This document shows positions 43,176 to 52,092 of a stretch of 64,000 bases of DNA, in pieces. This DNA is from Aurantiacibacter rhizosphaerae (lineage in GTDB: Bacteria; Pseudomonadota; Alphaproteobacteria; Sphingomonadales; Sphingomonadaceae): contig NZ_WUBR01000003.1 of assembly GCF_009807005.1 (NCBI RefSeq), forward strand, positions 372,001-436,000, read 5' to 3'. The stretch's first letter is position 1, and each line of letters opens with the position of its first letter. The notes under the pieces are model-generated. The model was not told where the DNA came from, did no database searches, and saw nothing but the letters and a program-made list of their open reading frames with translations. Position numbers and translations under genes: made by a program.

Positions 43176-43852
43176 TGGCGACTGCCGGCACCACTCCCGA
43201 TCTGGCAGACGCCACGCTGGACGAATTGCGCATCGCGCTGGCCCCTGAAATTGCCGTGGCCGCCATGTTCGATGGCTGGACCGATGCGGCGCTGGTCTCC
43301 GCTGCCGAAATGGCGGGCGTTGAGCCATCGGTGGCGCGGTTGGCTTTCAAGGACGGCGCGATGGGCATGATCGATGCCTGGGTCGCCTCCGTCGATGAAA
43401 AGATGGAAGCCGCATTTGCCGACGGGCGGCTGGACAACATGCCGATCCGCGAGAAAATCCGCTCCCTCGTGTGGTTCCGGCTGGAGGCCATCATGGGTCT
43501 GGAAGAATCGCTGCGCCGCGCCACTGCCGTGCAGGCCATGCCGCAAAACGTGCCGAAGGCGCTGAAGCAGGGCTGGTCCAGCGCGGACAAGATGTGGCGG
43601 CTGGCTGGCGATACGGCCACGGATTACAATCACTATACCAAGAGGGCCATTCTCGGCTCCATCTACGGCGCCACGCTGGCGGTTTTCGTGGATGACGAAA
43701 GCGAGGGCAAGGCCGATACTGCCGCCTTCCTGGATCGCCGGATCGAAGGCGTGATGAAGTTCGAAAAGGCCAAGGCGCAACTGCTGGGCAAGGATCGCGA
43801 ACATTTCGATTTCGCCCGCTTCCTTGGGCGGCTGCGCTATCCGCAGAAATAG
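43175..43852 (+). CDS. COQ9 family protein
   Basis: A 225-aa TetR-like/COQ9-fold protein. The first part resembles a degenerate TetR helix-turn-helix (MFDGWTDAALVSAAEMAGVEPSVARLAF), followed by the COQ9 C-terminal domain with SADKMWRLAGDTATDYNHYTKRAIL (about 130-154) that is diagnostic. COQ9 binds lipids and supports COQ7 in ubiquinone synthesis. It is translationally coupled to the ankyrin gene. Confidence 0.9.
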   Translation: MATAGTTPDLADATLDELRIALAPEIAVAAMFDGWTDAALVSAAEMAGVEPSVARLAFKDGAMGMIDAWVASVDEKMEAAFADGRLDNMPIREKIRSLVWFRLEAIMGLEESLRRATAVQAMPQNVPKALKQGWSSADKMWRLAGDTATDYNHYTKRAILGSIYGATLAVFVDDESEGKADTAAFLDRRIEGVMKFEKAKAQLLGKDREHFDFARFLGRLRYPQK

Positions 43853-43876
43853 GCGCCGGGCTACCCGCTTTCTCTA

Positions 43877-43896
43877 TTGATAATCAGTTGCAATTA
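43877..43896. promoter_or_regulatory. Fur-box-like sequence before feoAB
   Basis: TTGATAATCAGTTGCAATTA resembles a degenerate Fur/IscR-type iron box (GATAATnATnnnCAnTATC) and lies 28-47 bp upstream of the feoA GTG, where repression by iron is expected. Confidence 0.45.
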
Positions 43897-43923
43897 GCGC
43901 GCTGATCTGGCACCGGCCTTGGC

Positions 43924-44175
43924 GTGGAACAGCAACTCACTCTCGATACGCTTGCGCCCAGGGAACGCGCCGAAATCACCTCTGTCGACTGGAGCGCGCT
44001 TGCACCTGATGAGGGCAAGCGATTGCGCGCCATGGGCATTGACGAGGGCGCGCGTGTAGCCATTGCCCATCGCGGCATCTTCGTGGGACGCGATCCCATC
44101 GCCCTGATGGTGGGCCGCATGACGGTGGCGATTCGCCGCGTCCATGCCCGCGCGATGACGGTGAAACTGGTATGA
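43924..44175 (+). CDS. feoA: Ferrous iron transport protein A
   Basis: An 83-aa SH3-like FeoA protein that stabilises or regulates FeoB. It has GKRLRAMGIDEGARVAIAHRG and GRDPIALMVGRMTVAIRR as in the family. A GTG start is used, with no obvious ribosome site. Its stop overlaps the feoB ATG (ATGA). Confidence 0.9.
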   Translation: MEQQLTLDTLAPRERAEITSVDWSALAPDEGKRLRAMGIDEGARVAIAHRGIFVGRDPIALMVGRMTVAIRRVHARAMTVKLV

Positions 44176-46019
44176 CCCGGCTTCGCACCGCCGCGCTGGT
44201 GGGCAACCCCAATGCGGGCAAGAGCGCGCTGTTCAACGCGCTGACCGGCGCGCGCCAGAAGATCGCCAATTATCCCGGCGTGACGGTGGAGCGCAAGGCG
44301 GGCCGGATGTTCCTGTCCTCTGGCGAGCCTGTCGAATTGATTGACCTGCCCGGCTCCTACTCCCTCGATGCCGCCAGCCCGGACGAGGAAGTGACGCGCA
44401 AGGTGGTGCAGGGCGAATTTCCCGGCGAGGCCACGCCCGATGTGCTGATCGTGGTGCTGGATGCGGCCAATCTAGAGCAGCACCTTGTCTTCGCGCAGGA
44501 ACTGATCGCGCTGGGCAAGCCCACCGTCATCGCGCTCAACATGGTGGACCTGGCAGAGCGGGACGGGCTGGCCCTCGACCCTGAAGCCTTGTCAGATGCT
44601 CTGGGCGTCCCGGTTGTCTCCACCGTGGCCGTGCGCAAGCGCGGGCTGGATGCGCTGGTGGAAGCGATGGGCTCTGCCGACGGGCAGGACATGTCCACCC
44701 GGCACGAGGTTGCGGGACAAACCCTGCCCGAACGGCGGCTGGCCGCGCGCAATATCGCCAAGGGCGCCATTCTTTCGCAAAGCGGCACGCATCGCCTGCA
44801 CGCCAGCCTCGACAAGGTGCTGCTGCACCCCTGGCTTGGCCCGCCGATCCTCTTCGCGCTGCTGTTCGTCATCTTCCAGGCGGTGTTCGCCTGGGCCACC
44901 CCGTTTGCCGATGCGCTGGAGGGCGTGATCACCGCTCTTATCACCTTTGTGGAAGGCGCGCTGCCCGAGGGGGTGCTGAGGGATTTCATTACGCAGGGCG
45001 TGCTGACCGGCGTCGGCTCCGTCGTCGTGTTCCTGCCGCAGATCGTGATCCTGTTCGCCTTTATCCTGGCGATGGAGCAATCGGGCTACATGGCCCGCGC
45101 CGCCTTCATCATGGACAGGCTGATGGCCTATGTCGGCCTTTCGGGGCGCAGCTTCATCCCGCTGCTGTCCAGCTTTGCCTGCGCCATTCCGGGCATCATG
45201 GCGACACGCGCGATTGCCGATCCGAAGGACAGGCTCACCACCATTCTGGTTGCCCCGCTGATGACGTGTTCGGCGCGGCTGCCGGTCTACGCCGTGATCA
45301 TTGCGGCCTTTATCCCGTCCACCACTGTGGGGCCGGGCATCGGCCTGCAGGGCCTTGTCCTTTTCGCCCTGTATGTCGCGGGTATCATCGGCGCGATGGT
45401 GGTGGCGCTGGTGCTGCGCCGCACGGTGGCAAAGGGCGGGGCGAGCGGTTTCATCATGGAATTGCCGCGATATCAGATGCCGCCGCTGCGCGATCTGGCT
45501 ATCGGCCTGTGGCAGCGCGCCTGGGTGTTCCTGCGCCGCGCGGGCACCATCATCTTTGCCGCCACGATCGCGCTGTGGATCCTGCTCAGCTTCCCCAAGG
45601 CAGAACCGGGCGAAAGCCAGCTGGACGCCAGCATTGCGGGCAAGGTGGCAGACGGGCTGCATGTCGTCATGGCGCCCATAGGCTTCAACCGCGAAATCAG
45701 CCTTGCGCTGATCCCCGCCATGGCCGCGCGCGAGGTGGCCGTATCGGCGCTCGCCACCACCTATGCGGTTGAAGGCGCGAATGAGGAGGAGGAAGCCGAA
45801 GGGCTGATCCCGCGCCTGCAGGCAGGCTGGACTTTGCCCATGGCGCTGGCCTTCCTGGCGTGGTTCGTCTTCGCGCCGCAGTGCATTTCCACCATCGCCG
45901 TTGCCAAGCGAGAAACGAATGGGTGGAAATGGCCTGCCTTCATGGTGGCCTATCTGTTCGGACTCGCTTACGTCTTTGCGGGAATCACATATTGGAGCGC
46001 GCTGGCCCTAGGATTGTAG
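44172..46019 (+). CDS. feoB: Ferrous iron transport protein B
   Basis: A 615-aa Fe(II) transporter with an N-terminal GTPase domain: GNPNAGKSALFN (G1, about 11-22), the G3 DLPGSYSL (about 58) and NMVD (G4, about 120). The rest is a polytopic membrane domain with the Gate motifs (LSSFACAIPGIMATR at about 335; PLMTCSARLPVYAVIIAAF). It imports Fe2+ across the inner membrane. It forms the feoAB operon; no feoC is present. Confidence 0.96.
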   Translation: MTRLRTAALVGNPNAGKSALFNALTGARQKIANYPGVTVERKAGRMFLSSGEPVELIDLPGSYSLDAASPDEEVTRKVVQGEFPGEATPDVLIVVLDAANLEQHLVFAQELIALGKPTVIALNMVDLAERDGLALDPEALSDALGVPVVSTVAVRKRGLDALVEAMGSADGQDMSTRHEVAGQTLPERRLAARNIAKGAILSQSGTHRLHASLDKVLLHPWLGPPILFALLFVIFQAVFAWATPFADALEGVITALITFVEGALPEGVLRDFITQGVLTGVGSVVVFLPQIVILFAFILAMEQSGYMARAAFIMDRLMAYVGLSGRSFIPLLSSFACAIPGIMATRAIADPKDRLTTILVAPLMTCSARLPVYAVIIAAFIPSTTVGPGIGLQGLVLFALYVAGIIGAMVVALVLRRTVAKGGASGFIMELPRYQMPPLRDLAIGLWQRAWVFLRRAGTIIFAATIALWILLSFPKAEPGESQLDASIAGKVADGLHVVMAPIGFNREISLALIPAMAAREVAVSALATTYAVEGANEEEEAEGLIPRLQAGWTLPMALAFLAWFVFAPQCISTIAVAKRETNGWKWPAFMVAYLFGLAYVFAGITYWSALALGL

Positions 46020-46050
46020 GCGCGTTCGGTTTTTAGCGAAGGACAGTTAA

Positions 46051-46599
46051 ATGGCGGGTAGTCTCAACAAGGTCATGCTGATCGGCAATCTGGGGCAGGA
46101 CCCGGAAGTCCGCAGTTTCCAGAACGGTGGCAAGGTGTGCAACCTGCGCATCGCCACCAGCGAAACCTGGAAGGACAAGGAAGGCCAGCGGCAGGAACGC
46201 ACAGAGTGGCACACCGTCGCGATTTTCTCCGAAGGTCTGGTCCGCGTTTGCGAGAACTACCTCAAAAAAGGCTCCAAGGTTTACATCGAAGGCAGCCTGC
46301 AGACCCGCAAGTGGCAGGACCAGAACGGCCAGGATCGCTATTCCACCGAAGTCGTGCTGCGGGGTTTCGGCGGCACTCTGGTGATGCTGGACGGTCGCGG
46401 TGAAGGCGGCGGCGGTGGTGGTGGCGGCGGCTTCGGCGGCGGTCAGCGTGGCGGCGGCGGTGGTGGCGGCAGCTACGGCGGCGGCGCGGCTGGCGGCGGT
46501 TACGGCGGCGGTAATCAGGGCGGCGGCGGCCAGTCCTCCGGCGGCCCATCCGGCGGCAATGCCAATTACGATGATCTGGACGACGATATCCCGTTCTGA
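46051..46599 (+). CDS. ssb: Single-stranded DNA-binding protein
   Basis: A 182-aa SSB with the OB-fold (residues 1-110: [33 protein letters not shown]) followed by a very glycine-rich linker (about 115-170) and the acidic tip DDLDDDIPF, which recruits repair and replication proteins. Length is typical (160-190 aa). Confidence 0.97.
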   Translation: MAGSLNKVMLIGNLGQDPEVRSFQNGGKVCNLRIATSETWKDKEGQRQERTEWHTVAIFSEGLVRVCENYLKKGSKVYIEGSLQTRKWQDQNGQDRYSTEVVLRGFGGTLVMLDGRGEGGGGGGGGGFGGGQRGGGGGGGSYGGGAAGGGYGGGNQGGGGQSSGGPSGGNANYDDLDDDIPF

Positions 46600-46615
46600 T
46601 CGGGATTAGGGCGAG

Positions 46616-46652
46616 GGCCGCGGTTCCCAGATTTGTCTAGAACACCGCGGCC
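46616..46652. terminator. Possible terminator between ssb and the membrane protein gene
   Basis: GGCCGCGG (46616-46623) and CCGCGGCC (46645-46652) can pair across a 21-nt loop; the second arm extends into the end of the convergent gene. No U-run. Low confidence. Confidence 0.3.
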
Positions 46653-47323
46653 ACAAAGCCCGCCCAGGCGTCCGTCCCGCCCAGCGCCATGCGCAGGGCA
46701 AAGCACGCCAAGAACAACACTATGCCGAACACGCTGGCCCAGTGCGGGCGGCCCCTTGTGCGCCAGTCGTAGATCGGGAATGCCAGCAGGATCGCCACTT
46801 CCAGCACCAGCGCCAGTGGCGGCGCGCCGAGGACGAATATCGCCACGCGTGCCACGGCCGGGTCCATCATCATCACGCCTGCCAGCGTCATCAATCGCTT
46901 GTGCGCCGCAGCGTCCCGGCGGGTTGCGACCCCCACCGCGTAAACGATGGCGAAGGTGAGGATGTCGAAGAAGGGGAAGATGGCAGAGCCAATGTTGTCG
47001 AAGCCCGCGATGGACCATTCGAGATTGGTCACAGCCCGCGCCGTCGTCAGGTAACCCAGCACCACGATTCCCAGCACCAATGTGATGCTGACACTGCCCA
47101 GCGCCCTGTGCAGGGTGAAATTCGCGCGCCGGATCAGCAGGGCCTGCACCAGCGTCAACGTGAACCATGCCAGCGTCACCACGCCGTGCAGGATCAGGGC
47201 AGGCGTGGGCACATATCCGCTGCCCCGCGCCGCCATGGCGGAGCCGAACCCAAGAATGATGAAGCCGAGCACGACCAGCGTCATGATCGGGAAAAATGCC
47301 TCCGCACGCGTATATCTGGCCAT
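46637..47323 (-). CDS. Multi-pass membrane protein, function unknown
   Basis: A 228-aa protein with about seven transmembrane helices (FFPIMTLVVLGFIILGF, LILHGVVTLAWFTLTLVQALL, SITLVLGIVVLGYLT and others). The histidine in LILHG and a conserved HRALG/HKRLM pattern resemble bacterial DUF2306-like/haem-handling membrane proteins, but I cannot assign it. The start at 47323 follows GGGGGGAG; the open frame to 47407 looks non-coding. Confidence 0.65.
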   Translation of the reverse strand: MARYTRAEAFFPIMTLVVLGFIILGFGSAMAARGSGYVPTPALILHGVVTLAWFTLTLVQALLIRRANFTLHRALGSVSITLVLGIVVLGYLTTARAVTNLEWSIAGFDNIGSAIFPFFDILTFAIVYAVGVATRRDAAAHKRLMTLAGVMMMDPAVARVAIFVLGAPPLALVLEVAILLAFPIYDWRTRGRPHWASVFGIVLFLACFALRMALGGTDAWAGFVAAVF

Positions 47324-47433
47324 GGCCAATCTCCCCCCGGAACGGTGCGACCCCGGATGCAAATTAAGAGGCAAGTTCTCTCTTTGGCAAGACCGCGATG
47401 AAACCATCGCGACGCCCCGCGCATTGAGCGAAG

Positions 47434-48576
47434 ATGACCAAGGCCAAAGATTACGTGATCGGCACGCAGGTGCGCAAATCGCCCTTTTTCGATGCGACGA
47501 TGCGTTGGGGCGTCGAATCCTTCTCCGTGTACAATCACATGTACCTGCCCCGCAGCTTTGGCAGCGAGGTGGAGAATTTCCATAATCTGGTCGATCACGC
47601 CATCCTGTGTGACGTGGGGGCGGAGCGGCAGGTGGAGATCACCGGCCCCGATGCCGCGCGCTTCATGCAGATGCTGACCCCGCGCGATCTTTCCGGGATG
47701 GAGCCGGGGCAATGCAAATACGTGCTGCTCACTGATACTGATGGCGGCATCCTAAACGATCCCATCCTGCTGAAACTGGCGGAAGACCGTTTCTGGATTT
47801 CGCTTTCGGATAGTGACATCCTGCTGTGGGCCAAGGGCGTTGCCGTCCATTCCGGCATGGATGTCTCCATAGCAGAGCCCGATGCCTCTCCGCTGCAATT
47901 GCAGGGGCCGAAGTCCAAACCCGTGATGCACGCCCTGTTCGGAGATGCGCTGGACGATCTGAAATACTTCCATCACCGCAGAATGGAGCTGGATGGCATC
48001 CCCCTGATCGTGTCGCGTACCGGCTGGTCGAAGGAATATGGATATGAGCTTTTCCTGCTGGATCACACGCGCGGCGATGATCTGTGGGAGGCTATCATGG
48101 CCGTTGGGCAGCCGCTTGGGCTGACGCCCGGCCACACCTCCACCATCCGGCGGATAGAGGGCGCGCTGCTATCCTACCGCGCAGATGCGAACATCGGCAC
48201 CAATCCCTATGAGCTGAACCTGGGGCGGCTGGTGGATCTTGATCAGGATGCAGATTTCATCGGCAAGGCGGCATTGCGACGCATCGCGAAGGAAGGCCCG
48301 CAGCGAAAGCAGGTTGGGCTACAGATGGAAGGCGCGCCGCTGGAAGGTGCCAACACCGATTACTGGGATGTGATCGCCAACGGGCAGAGAGTTGGCATGG
48401 TGACTTCCGCCATTTACTCACCGCGGCTGGAGCAGAATATCGCACTTGCTCTTTTGGCAGTGGACCACGCGGACACGGGCAACACCGTGGAAGTGGCGAT
48501 GGGTGAAACCCGCGTGACGGCCAAGGTCGTCGATCTGCCGTTCTACGCTGGCAATGAAACGGGTTCCGGCGACTAG
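47434..48576 (+). CDS. GcvT-fold tetrahydrofolate-dependent methyltransferase, DmdA-like
   Basis: A 380-aa aminomethyltransferase-family protein distinct from the GcvT at 4345. It shows SPFFDATMRWGVESFSVYNHM (about 16-36), DVGAERQVEITGPDA, MLTPRDLSGMEPGQCKYVLL, WISLSDSDILLWAKG and a C-terminal AKEGPQRKQVGLQMEG. This matches, from memory, the pattern of dimethylsulfoniopropionate demethylase DmdA and its relatives, including SPFHDATL-type and ADSDLLFW-type motifs. A substrate other than DMSP is possible, since related genes act on other methylated compounds. It overlaps DUF177 convergently by 4 bp (CTAG). Confidence 0.7.
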   Translation: MTKAKDYVIGTQVRKSPFFDATMRWGVESFSVYNHMYLPRSFGSEVENFHNLVDHAILCDVGAERQVEITGPDAARFMQMLTPRDLSGMEPGQCKYVLLTDTDGGILNDPILLKLAEDRFWISLSDSDILLWAKGVAVHSGMDVSIAEPDASPLQLQGPKSKPVMHALFGDALDDLKYFHHRRMELDGIPLIVSRTGWSKEYGYELFLLDHTRGDDLWEAIMAVGQPLGLTPGHTSTIRRIEGALLSYRADANIGTNPYELNLGRLVDLDQDADFIGKAALRRIAKEGPQRKQVGLQMEGAPLEGANTDYWDVIANGQRVGMVTSAIYSPRLEQNIALALLAVDHADTGNTVEVAMGETRVTAKVVDLPFYAGNETGSGD

Positions 48577-49100
48577 CTGCCCTTCAATCCTCGCAAGGCA
48601 TCCGCCAGCGGGCCGTCTGTCTCGCCTTCTTCCACCAGGCCATGGCGGCGGCGGGCCTCTTCGGCCTCTGGCCCCTCGGCGTAGGGATCGATCGCCAGCG
48701 CCAGGCTCTGGGCCACGGCTTCACCAAGGTCGAAACTGGTGCCTTCATAGCCGATCTCGTCAAGCTCATCCTCCGCCAACTCAATTTCCTCGTCCTCCTC
48801 GCTGGCTTCCAGCGTGGCGGCAGGCACGAAGCGCAGGGTGATTTCATCCTCGATTCCCATCGGCAGGTCATCGCCTGATACGGCGCAGCTCTGCACGAAT
48901 TCGGCTGTCATGGTTCCCTTGGCGGAAACCTCCTCTTCCTCGGCCTCCAGCATCAGCGTGGCGGATAGCCTTGCAATCGAGACCAGGCCGAATCGCTGCG
49001 CCAGCGCGCTGCGCTCCTGCGCGTCGGCCTCCACCGTTACGGGCTGTGCGGTGATGCCGCGCAGATCGAACGGGCGGGAAAATTCGTAATCGTCGCTCAT
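48573..49100 (-). CDS. DUF177 / YceD-family protein
   Basis: A 175-aa acidic protein of the YceD/DUF177 family, involved in 23S rRNA accumulation where studied. The C-terminal half has the family pattern with DEIGYEGTSFDLGEAVAQSLALAIDPYAEGPEAEEARRR-type sequence; only one central Cys (VQSCAVSG) is present. The start overlaps the cytochrome bc1 chaperone stop (ATGA). Confidence 0.85.
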   Translation of the reverse strand: MSDDYEFSRPFDLRGITAQPVTVEADAQERSALAQRFGLVSIARLSATLMLEAEEEEVSAKGTMTAEFVQSCAVSGDDLPMGIEDEITLRFVPAATLEASEEDEEIELAEDELDEIGYEGTSFDLGEAVAQSLALAIDPYAEGPEAEEARRRHGLVEEGETDGPLADALRGLKGS

Positions 49101-49615
49101 GCGCGCAATTCTCCGCCCAGCAGGGCAGCATCGTCCTGCGCGGCAAGGGCATTGTTCAGCGCGCGGGTGCGCACGGCAAGGGCGAAGGGCTTCTTCTCCT
49201 CGTCAATCAGGGTGACGTTGCGTTGCAGGATCACCGCCAATGCCGCATCGCTTTCCGTCATGCTTTCGCGCAAGGCGCCCATGCGCCCGCCCAGCGCGCT
49301 CATCAGCTTGCCCATCTTCTTGCCCACCATCAGGTCTCCCACCCCGCTGTCGCGCAATTGCCGATCCATGTCCTCCACGAACAGTTCGGTCAGCAGGCCG
49401 GTTTTCGGGGCCAGTTCCTCGCTGTTTTCCATGCGCAACAGGGTGAGTGAAAGGATCAGCGCAATCATGTCGAACCGGCCTTCCACCGTGTCTGCCACGC
49501 CGCATGTGGCATACCATTCCGGCTCTCTGCTGGTGGCCACGATACCGTGCCACAGGCCGCGTAATTCCTCGCGCGGATCGGCGCCGATGCCAAGGAAACG
49601 GGTGATGAAGGACAT
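49097..49615 (-). CDS. Ubiquinol-cytochrome c chaperone family protein
   Basis: A 172-aa UQCC1/CBP3-like protein needed for cytochrome bc1 complex assembly. Family features are WHGIVATSREPEWYATCGVADTVEGRFDMIALILSLTLLRM-type sequence (residues ~22-65), ELFVEDMDRQLRDSGVGDLMVGKKMGKLMSALGGRM (about 77-112). It is paired with the YceD gene, a common alphaproteobacterial arrangement. Confidence 0.9.
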   Translation of the reverse strand: MSFITRFLGIGADPREELRGLWHGIVATSREPEWYATCGVADTVEGRFDMIALILSLTLLRMENSEELAPKTGLLTELFVEDMDRQLRDSGVGDLMVGKKMGKLMSALGGRMGALRESMTESDAALAVILQRNVTLIDEEKKPFALAVRTRALNNALAAQDDAALLGGELRA

Positions 49616-49785
49616 GGGGCAGGCGCACCTTTCATTAAGCGGTTGTTCAAAGCCCTCGCAGCAATGCGGCTCTTGCGTTGCACAGGCGCGCGGGCTGCCC
49701 TAAGGCTTGCCCCACATATAGGATGATGGCTGCGCCGCGCAAAGCGCACCTTGGTCCATGCACGGATTGCGAGAAGGATTACACC

Positions 49786-50274
49786 ATGGGTTTCAATGTG
49801 CCCAAGAAACTGTTCGCCGGGAAACTGGCTATGGGCACCGCCCTTGCAGGCGTGACGCTGGCGATATCGGGGTGTTCCTCGATTACCAATCACCGCGGCT
49901 ATATCGATGACGAGACGCTGATCGCCGCCGTGCAGCCGGGGCTGGACAACCAGCAATCCGTGCGCGGCACGCTGGGCCAGCCCACGCTGGTCAGCCAGTT
50001 TGGCCAGCCTGTCTGGTATTATATCTCCAGCCGGACGGAGCAATCGCCCTTCCGCCAGCCCAAGATCGAGGATCATAACGTGCTAGCCGTGTATTTTGAC
50101 GAGGCGGGCAATGTCGTCTCCACCAATCGCACGGGGATGGAGCAGGTGGCACGCATCAGCCCCGATGGCGATGAAACACCGACGCTGGGCCGTGAACGCG
50201 GCTTCCTGGAAGACCTGTTCGGCAATATCGGCACGGTCGGCACAGGCGCACCGGGCGGGCAGGGCAGGCCCTGA
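49786..50274 (+). CDS. bamE: Outer membrane protein assembly factor BamE / SmpA-OmlA family
   Basis: A 162-aa lipoprotein: signal with lipobox LAISGC (cysteine about 27), then the BamE domain (DETLIAAVQPGLDNQQSVRGTLGQPTLVSQFGQPVWYYI-type sequence at about 42-82) and a Gly-rich C-terminus. It is part of the BAM beta-barrel assembly complex. AGAAGGA precedes the ATG at 49786. It is divergent from the bc1 chaperone operon. Confidence 0.9.
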   Translation: MGFNVPKKLFAGKLAMGTALAGVTLAISGCSSITNHRGYIDDETLIAAVQPGLDNQQSVRGTLGQPTLVSQFGQPVWYYISSRTEQSPFRQPKIEDHNVLAVYFDEAGNVVSTNRTGMEQVARISPDGDETPTLGRERGFLEDLFGNIGTVGTGAPGGQGRP

Positions 50275-50346
50275 TCTCAGTCCGCGCAGGCTGAACTTGC
50301 GCGGCATTGCTTGAAGCCGCGCATACCCCCGCCCATATGCGCAGGT

Positions 50347-50907
50347 ATGAGCGATAACAGCGCGAGCCACGGCCTGACACAGTGGCACGGAACCACCATT
50401 ATCGGTGTGAAACGCGGTGATGACACCGTGATTGCCGGCGATGGCCAGGTGTCGATGGGCAACACGGTGATGAAGCCCAATGCCCGCAAGGTTCGCCGCA
50501 TTGGCGATGGTGGCAAGGTCGTAGCTGGCTTTGCCGGTGCCACCGCCGATGCCTTCACCCTGTTCGAGCGGCTGGAGCGCAAGCTGGAACAGCACGGCGG
50601 GCAATTGCTGCGTGCCGCGGTTGAGCTGGCTAAGGACTGGCGCACCGACAAATATCTGCGCAATCTGGAAGCACTGATGATCGTGGCGGACAAGGAAGTG
50701 CTGCTGGTGCTGACCGGCAATGGCGACGTGCTGGAGCCTGAAGGCGGCATCACCGCCATCGGTTCGGGCGGGAATTACGCCTTGGCCGCCGCCCGCGCGA
50801 TCGCGGATTACGAGGAGAACGCCGAAACCATCGCCACCAAGGCGATGCAGGTGGCCGCCGATATTTGCGTTTTCACCAATGGCAATGTGACGGTAGAGAC
50901 CGTCTAA
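50347..50907 (+). CDS. hslV: ATP-dependent protease peptidase subunit HslV
   Basis: A 186-aa proteasome-like peptidase with an N-terminal propeptide of 15 residues; the mature nucleophile is the Thr in [40 protein letters not shown] and [16 protein letters not shown] follow the family. The propeptide is usual in alphaproteobacteria. Its ATPase partner hslU is 1.2 kb downstream, with an acyltransferase gene between. Confidence 0.96.
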   Translation: MSDNSASHGLTQWHGTTIIGVKRGDDTVIAGDGQVSMGNTVMKPNARKVRRIGDGGKVVAGFAGATADAFTLFERLERKLEQHGGQLLRAAVELAKDWRTDKYLRNLEALMIVADKEVLLVLTGNGDVLEPEGGITAIGSGGNYALAAARAIADYEENAETIATKAMQVAADICVFTNGNVTVETV

Positions 50908-50983
50908 GGGGACTACGCATCGCCCCTTATTCCGGGGGGCGACGATCCAGCAGCACGAAGAAAAACTGGTTGCCATCCAGGCG

Positions 50984-52030
50984 TTGCGGTTTGTGGCCGC
51001 GATGGGGGTGGCGTTCACCCACCAGGCTTTCGCCTTCGCGGTCTATATTGGCGGCGGGCTGGGCATCGCTGCGCCCGTCTGGCCCATCGGCCAGATCGCT
51101 GTCTCGCTGTTCTTCGTTATCTCCGGTTACATCATGGTAATCTCTTCCCGCCGGCTGTTTGGCAGCCTGCGGGGTGCGCGAATTTTCCTGATCCGGCGTC
51201 TGGTGCGCATCCTGCCACCTTACTGGATAGCAACGCTGCTGCTGGTGGCGATCCTGCTGGTGCTGCGCGGGCAGGGTACGGATGGCGGCGACCTCGTCCG
51301 CTCCCTGTTGCTGTGGCCCTATCCCAATGCCTTTGGGGCTGCGCGCTTCCTGCCGGTCCTCTGGGTTGGTTGGACGCTTTTTTACGAGATGGTTTTCTAC
51401 CTCGTATTCGCGCTGTTCGTGATGTTCTCACGCGGGCGCGCAGTTTTCCTGGTGGCCGCCGCGCTGTTTGCAATCGTGCTGGCGGGGAAGGCGTTTCAAC
51501 CTGCCAGTTTCATCCTCTCCTTTGCGTCCCAGCCCGTGTTGCTGATTTTTGCTGCTGGCATGGCGCTGGCACTGATCAGGGAACATGGCATCGTGCTGCC
51601 GACCTGGTTGCGAGTGTTGGCCCTGCTACTTTGCATTGCCTACCTCATTCTCGTGCCCGTGCCGCAGAACCCGGAATCGCTGGGTTTCCACTATCTTGCG
51701 TGGGCCGGTGCCCCTGCCGTTCTGCTGGCAGTCGCGGTGTTGGGAGGTCAACTAACGCTACCCGCGCCAGCCGTCGTGAACCGGATGGGCGATGCCAGCT
51801 ATGCGCTCTATCTCCTGCATGTTCCCGCCGCCCATTTCTGGACCTGGGTGTGGGGCACGCTGGGTCTGCCCGGCGGGGCATGGGCATTTCTCGTCACGCT
51901 GCTGACAGGAACCGTGATTGCAAGCTGGCTGTTTTTCCTCGCAGTGGAGCGACCCTTAACACGCTGGCTCAACCGTCGCCTTGGCGCGGCCGCGCATGAC
52001 GACGCTGTTCTGCAACGCACCGGCGTGTGA
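50984..52030 (+). CDS. Acyltransferase 3 (OafA/NodX-like) membrane protein
   Basis: A 348-aa polytopic acyltransferase with about ten transmembrane helices. N-terminal [15 protein letters not shown] has the family's catalytic-type histidine, followed by [12 protein letters not shown] and [11 protein letters not shown]. The family O-acetylates surface polysaccharides or lipids. The start is unclear: the frame is open upstream into hslV without an ATG or GTG, and the usable codon is a TTG at 50984; the sequence before it ([14 protein letters not shown]) also looks homologous to family N-termini. It is inserted between hslV and hslU. Confidence 0.75.
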   Translation: MRFVAAMGVAFTHQAFAFAVYIGGGLGIAAPVWPIGQIAVSLFFVISGYIMVISSRRLFGSLRGARIFLIRRLVRILPPYWIATLLLVAILLVLRGQGTDGGDLVRSLLLWPYPNAFGAARFLPVLWVGWTLFYEMVFYLVFALFVMFSRGRAVFLVAAALFAIVLAGKAFQPASFILSFASQPVLLIFAAGMALALIREHGIVLPTWLRVLALLLCIAYLILVPVPQNPESLGFHYLAWAGAPAVLLAVAVLGGQLTLPAPAVVNRMGDASYALYLLHVPAAHFWTWVWGTLGLPGGAWAFLVTLLTGTVIASWLFFLAVERPLTRWLNRRLGAAAHDDAVLQRTGV

Positions 52031-52092
52031 CACTGACAGGCTTGAACGGCGGCGGGGTTGAAGCCGCCGAAAAATACGCCAAATGGGCGGCG

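Noticed and set aside
46400..46609. Alanine-rich frame and repeats inside ssb
   Set aside because: They are shadows of the GGN-rich glycine linker of SSB, which is the real coding frame.
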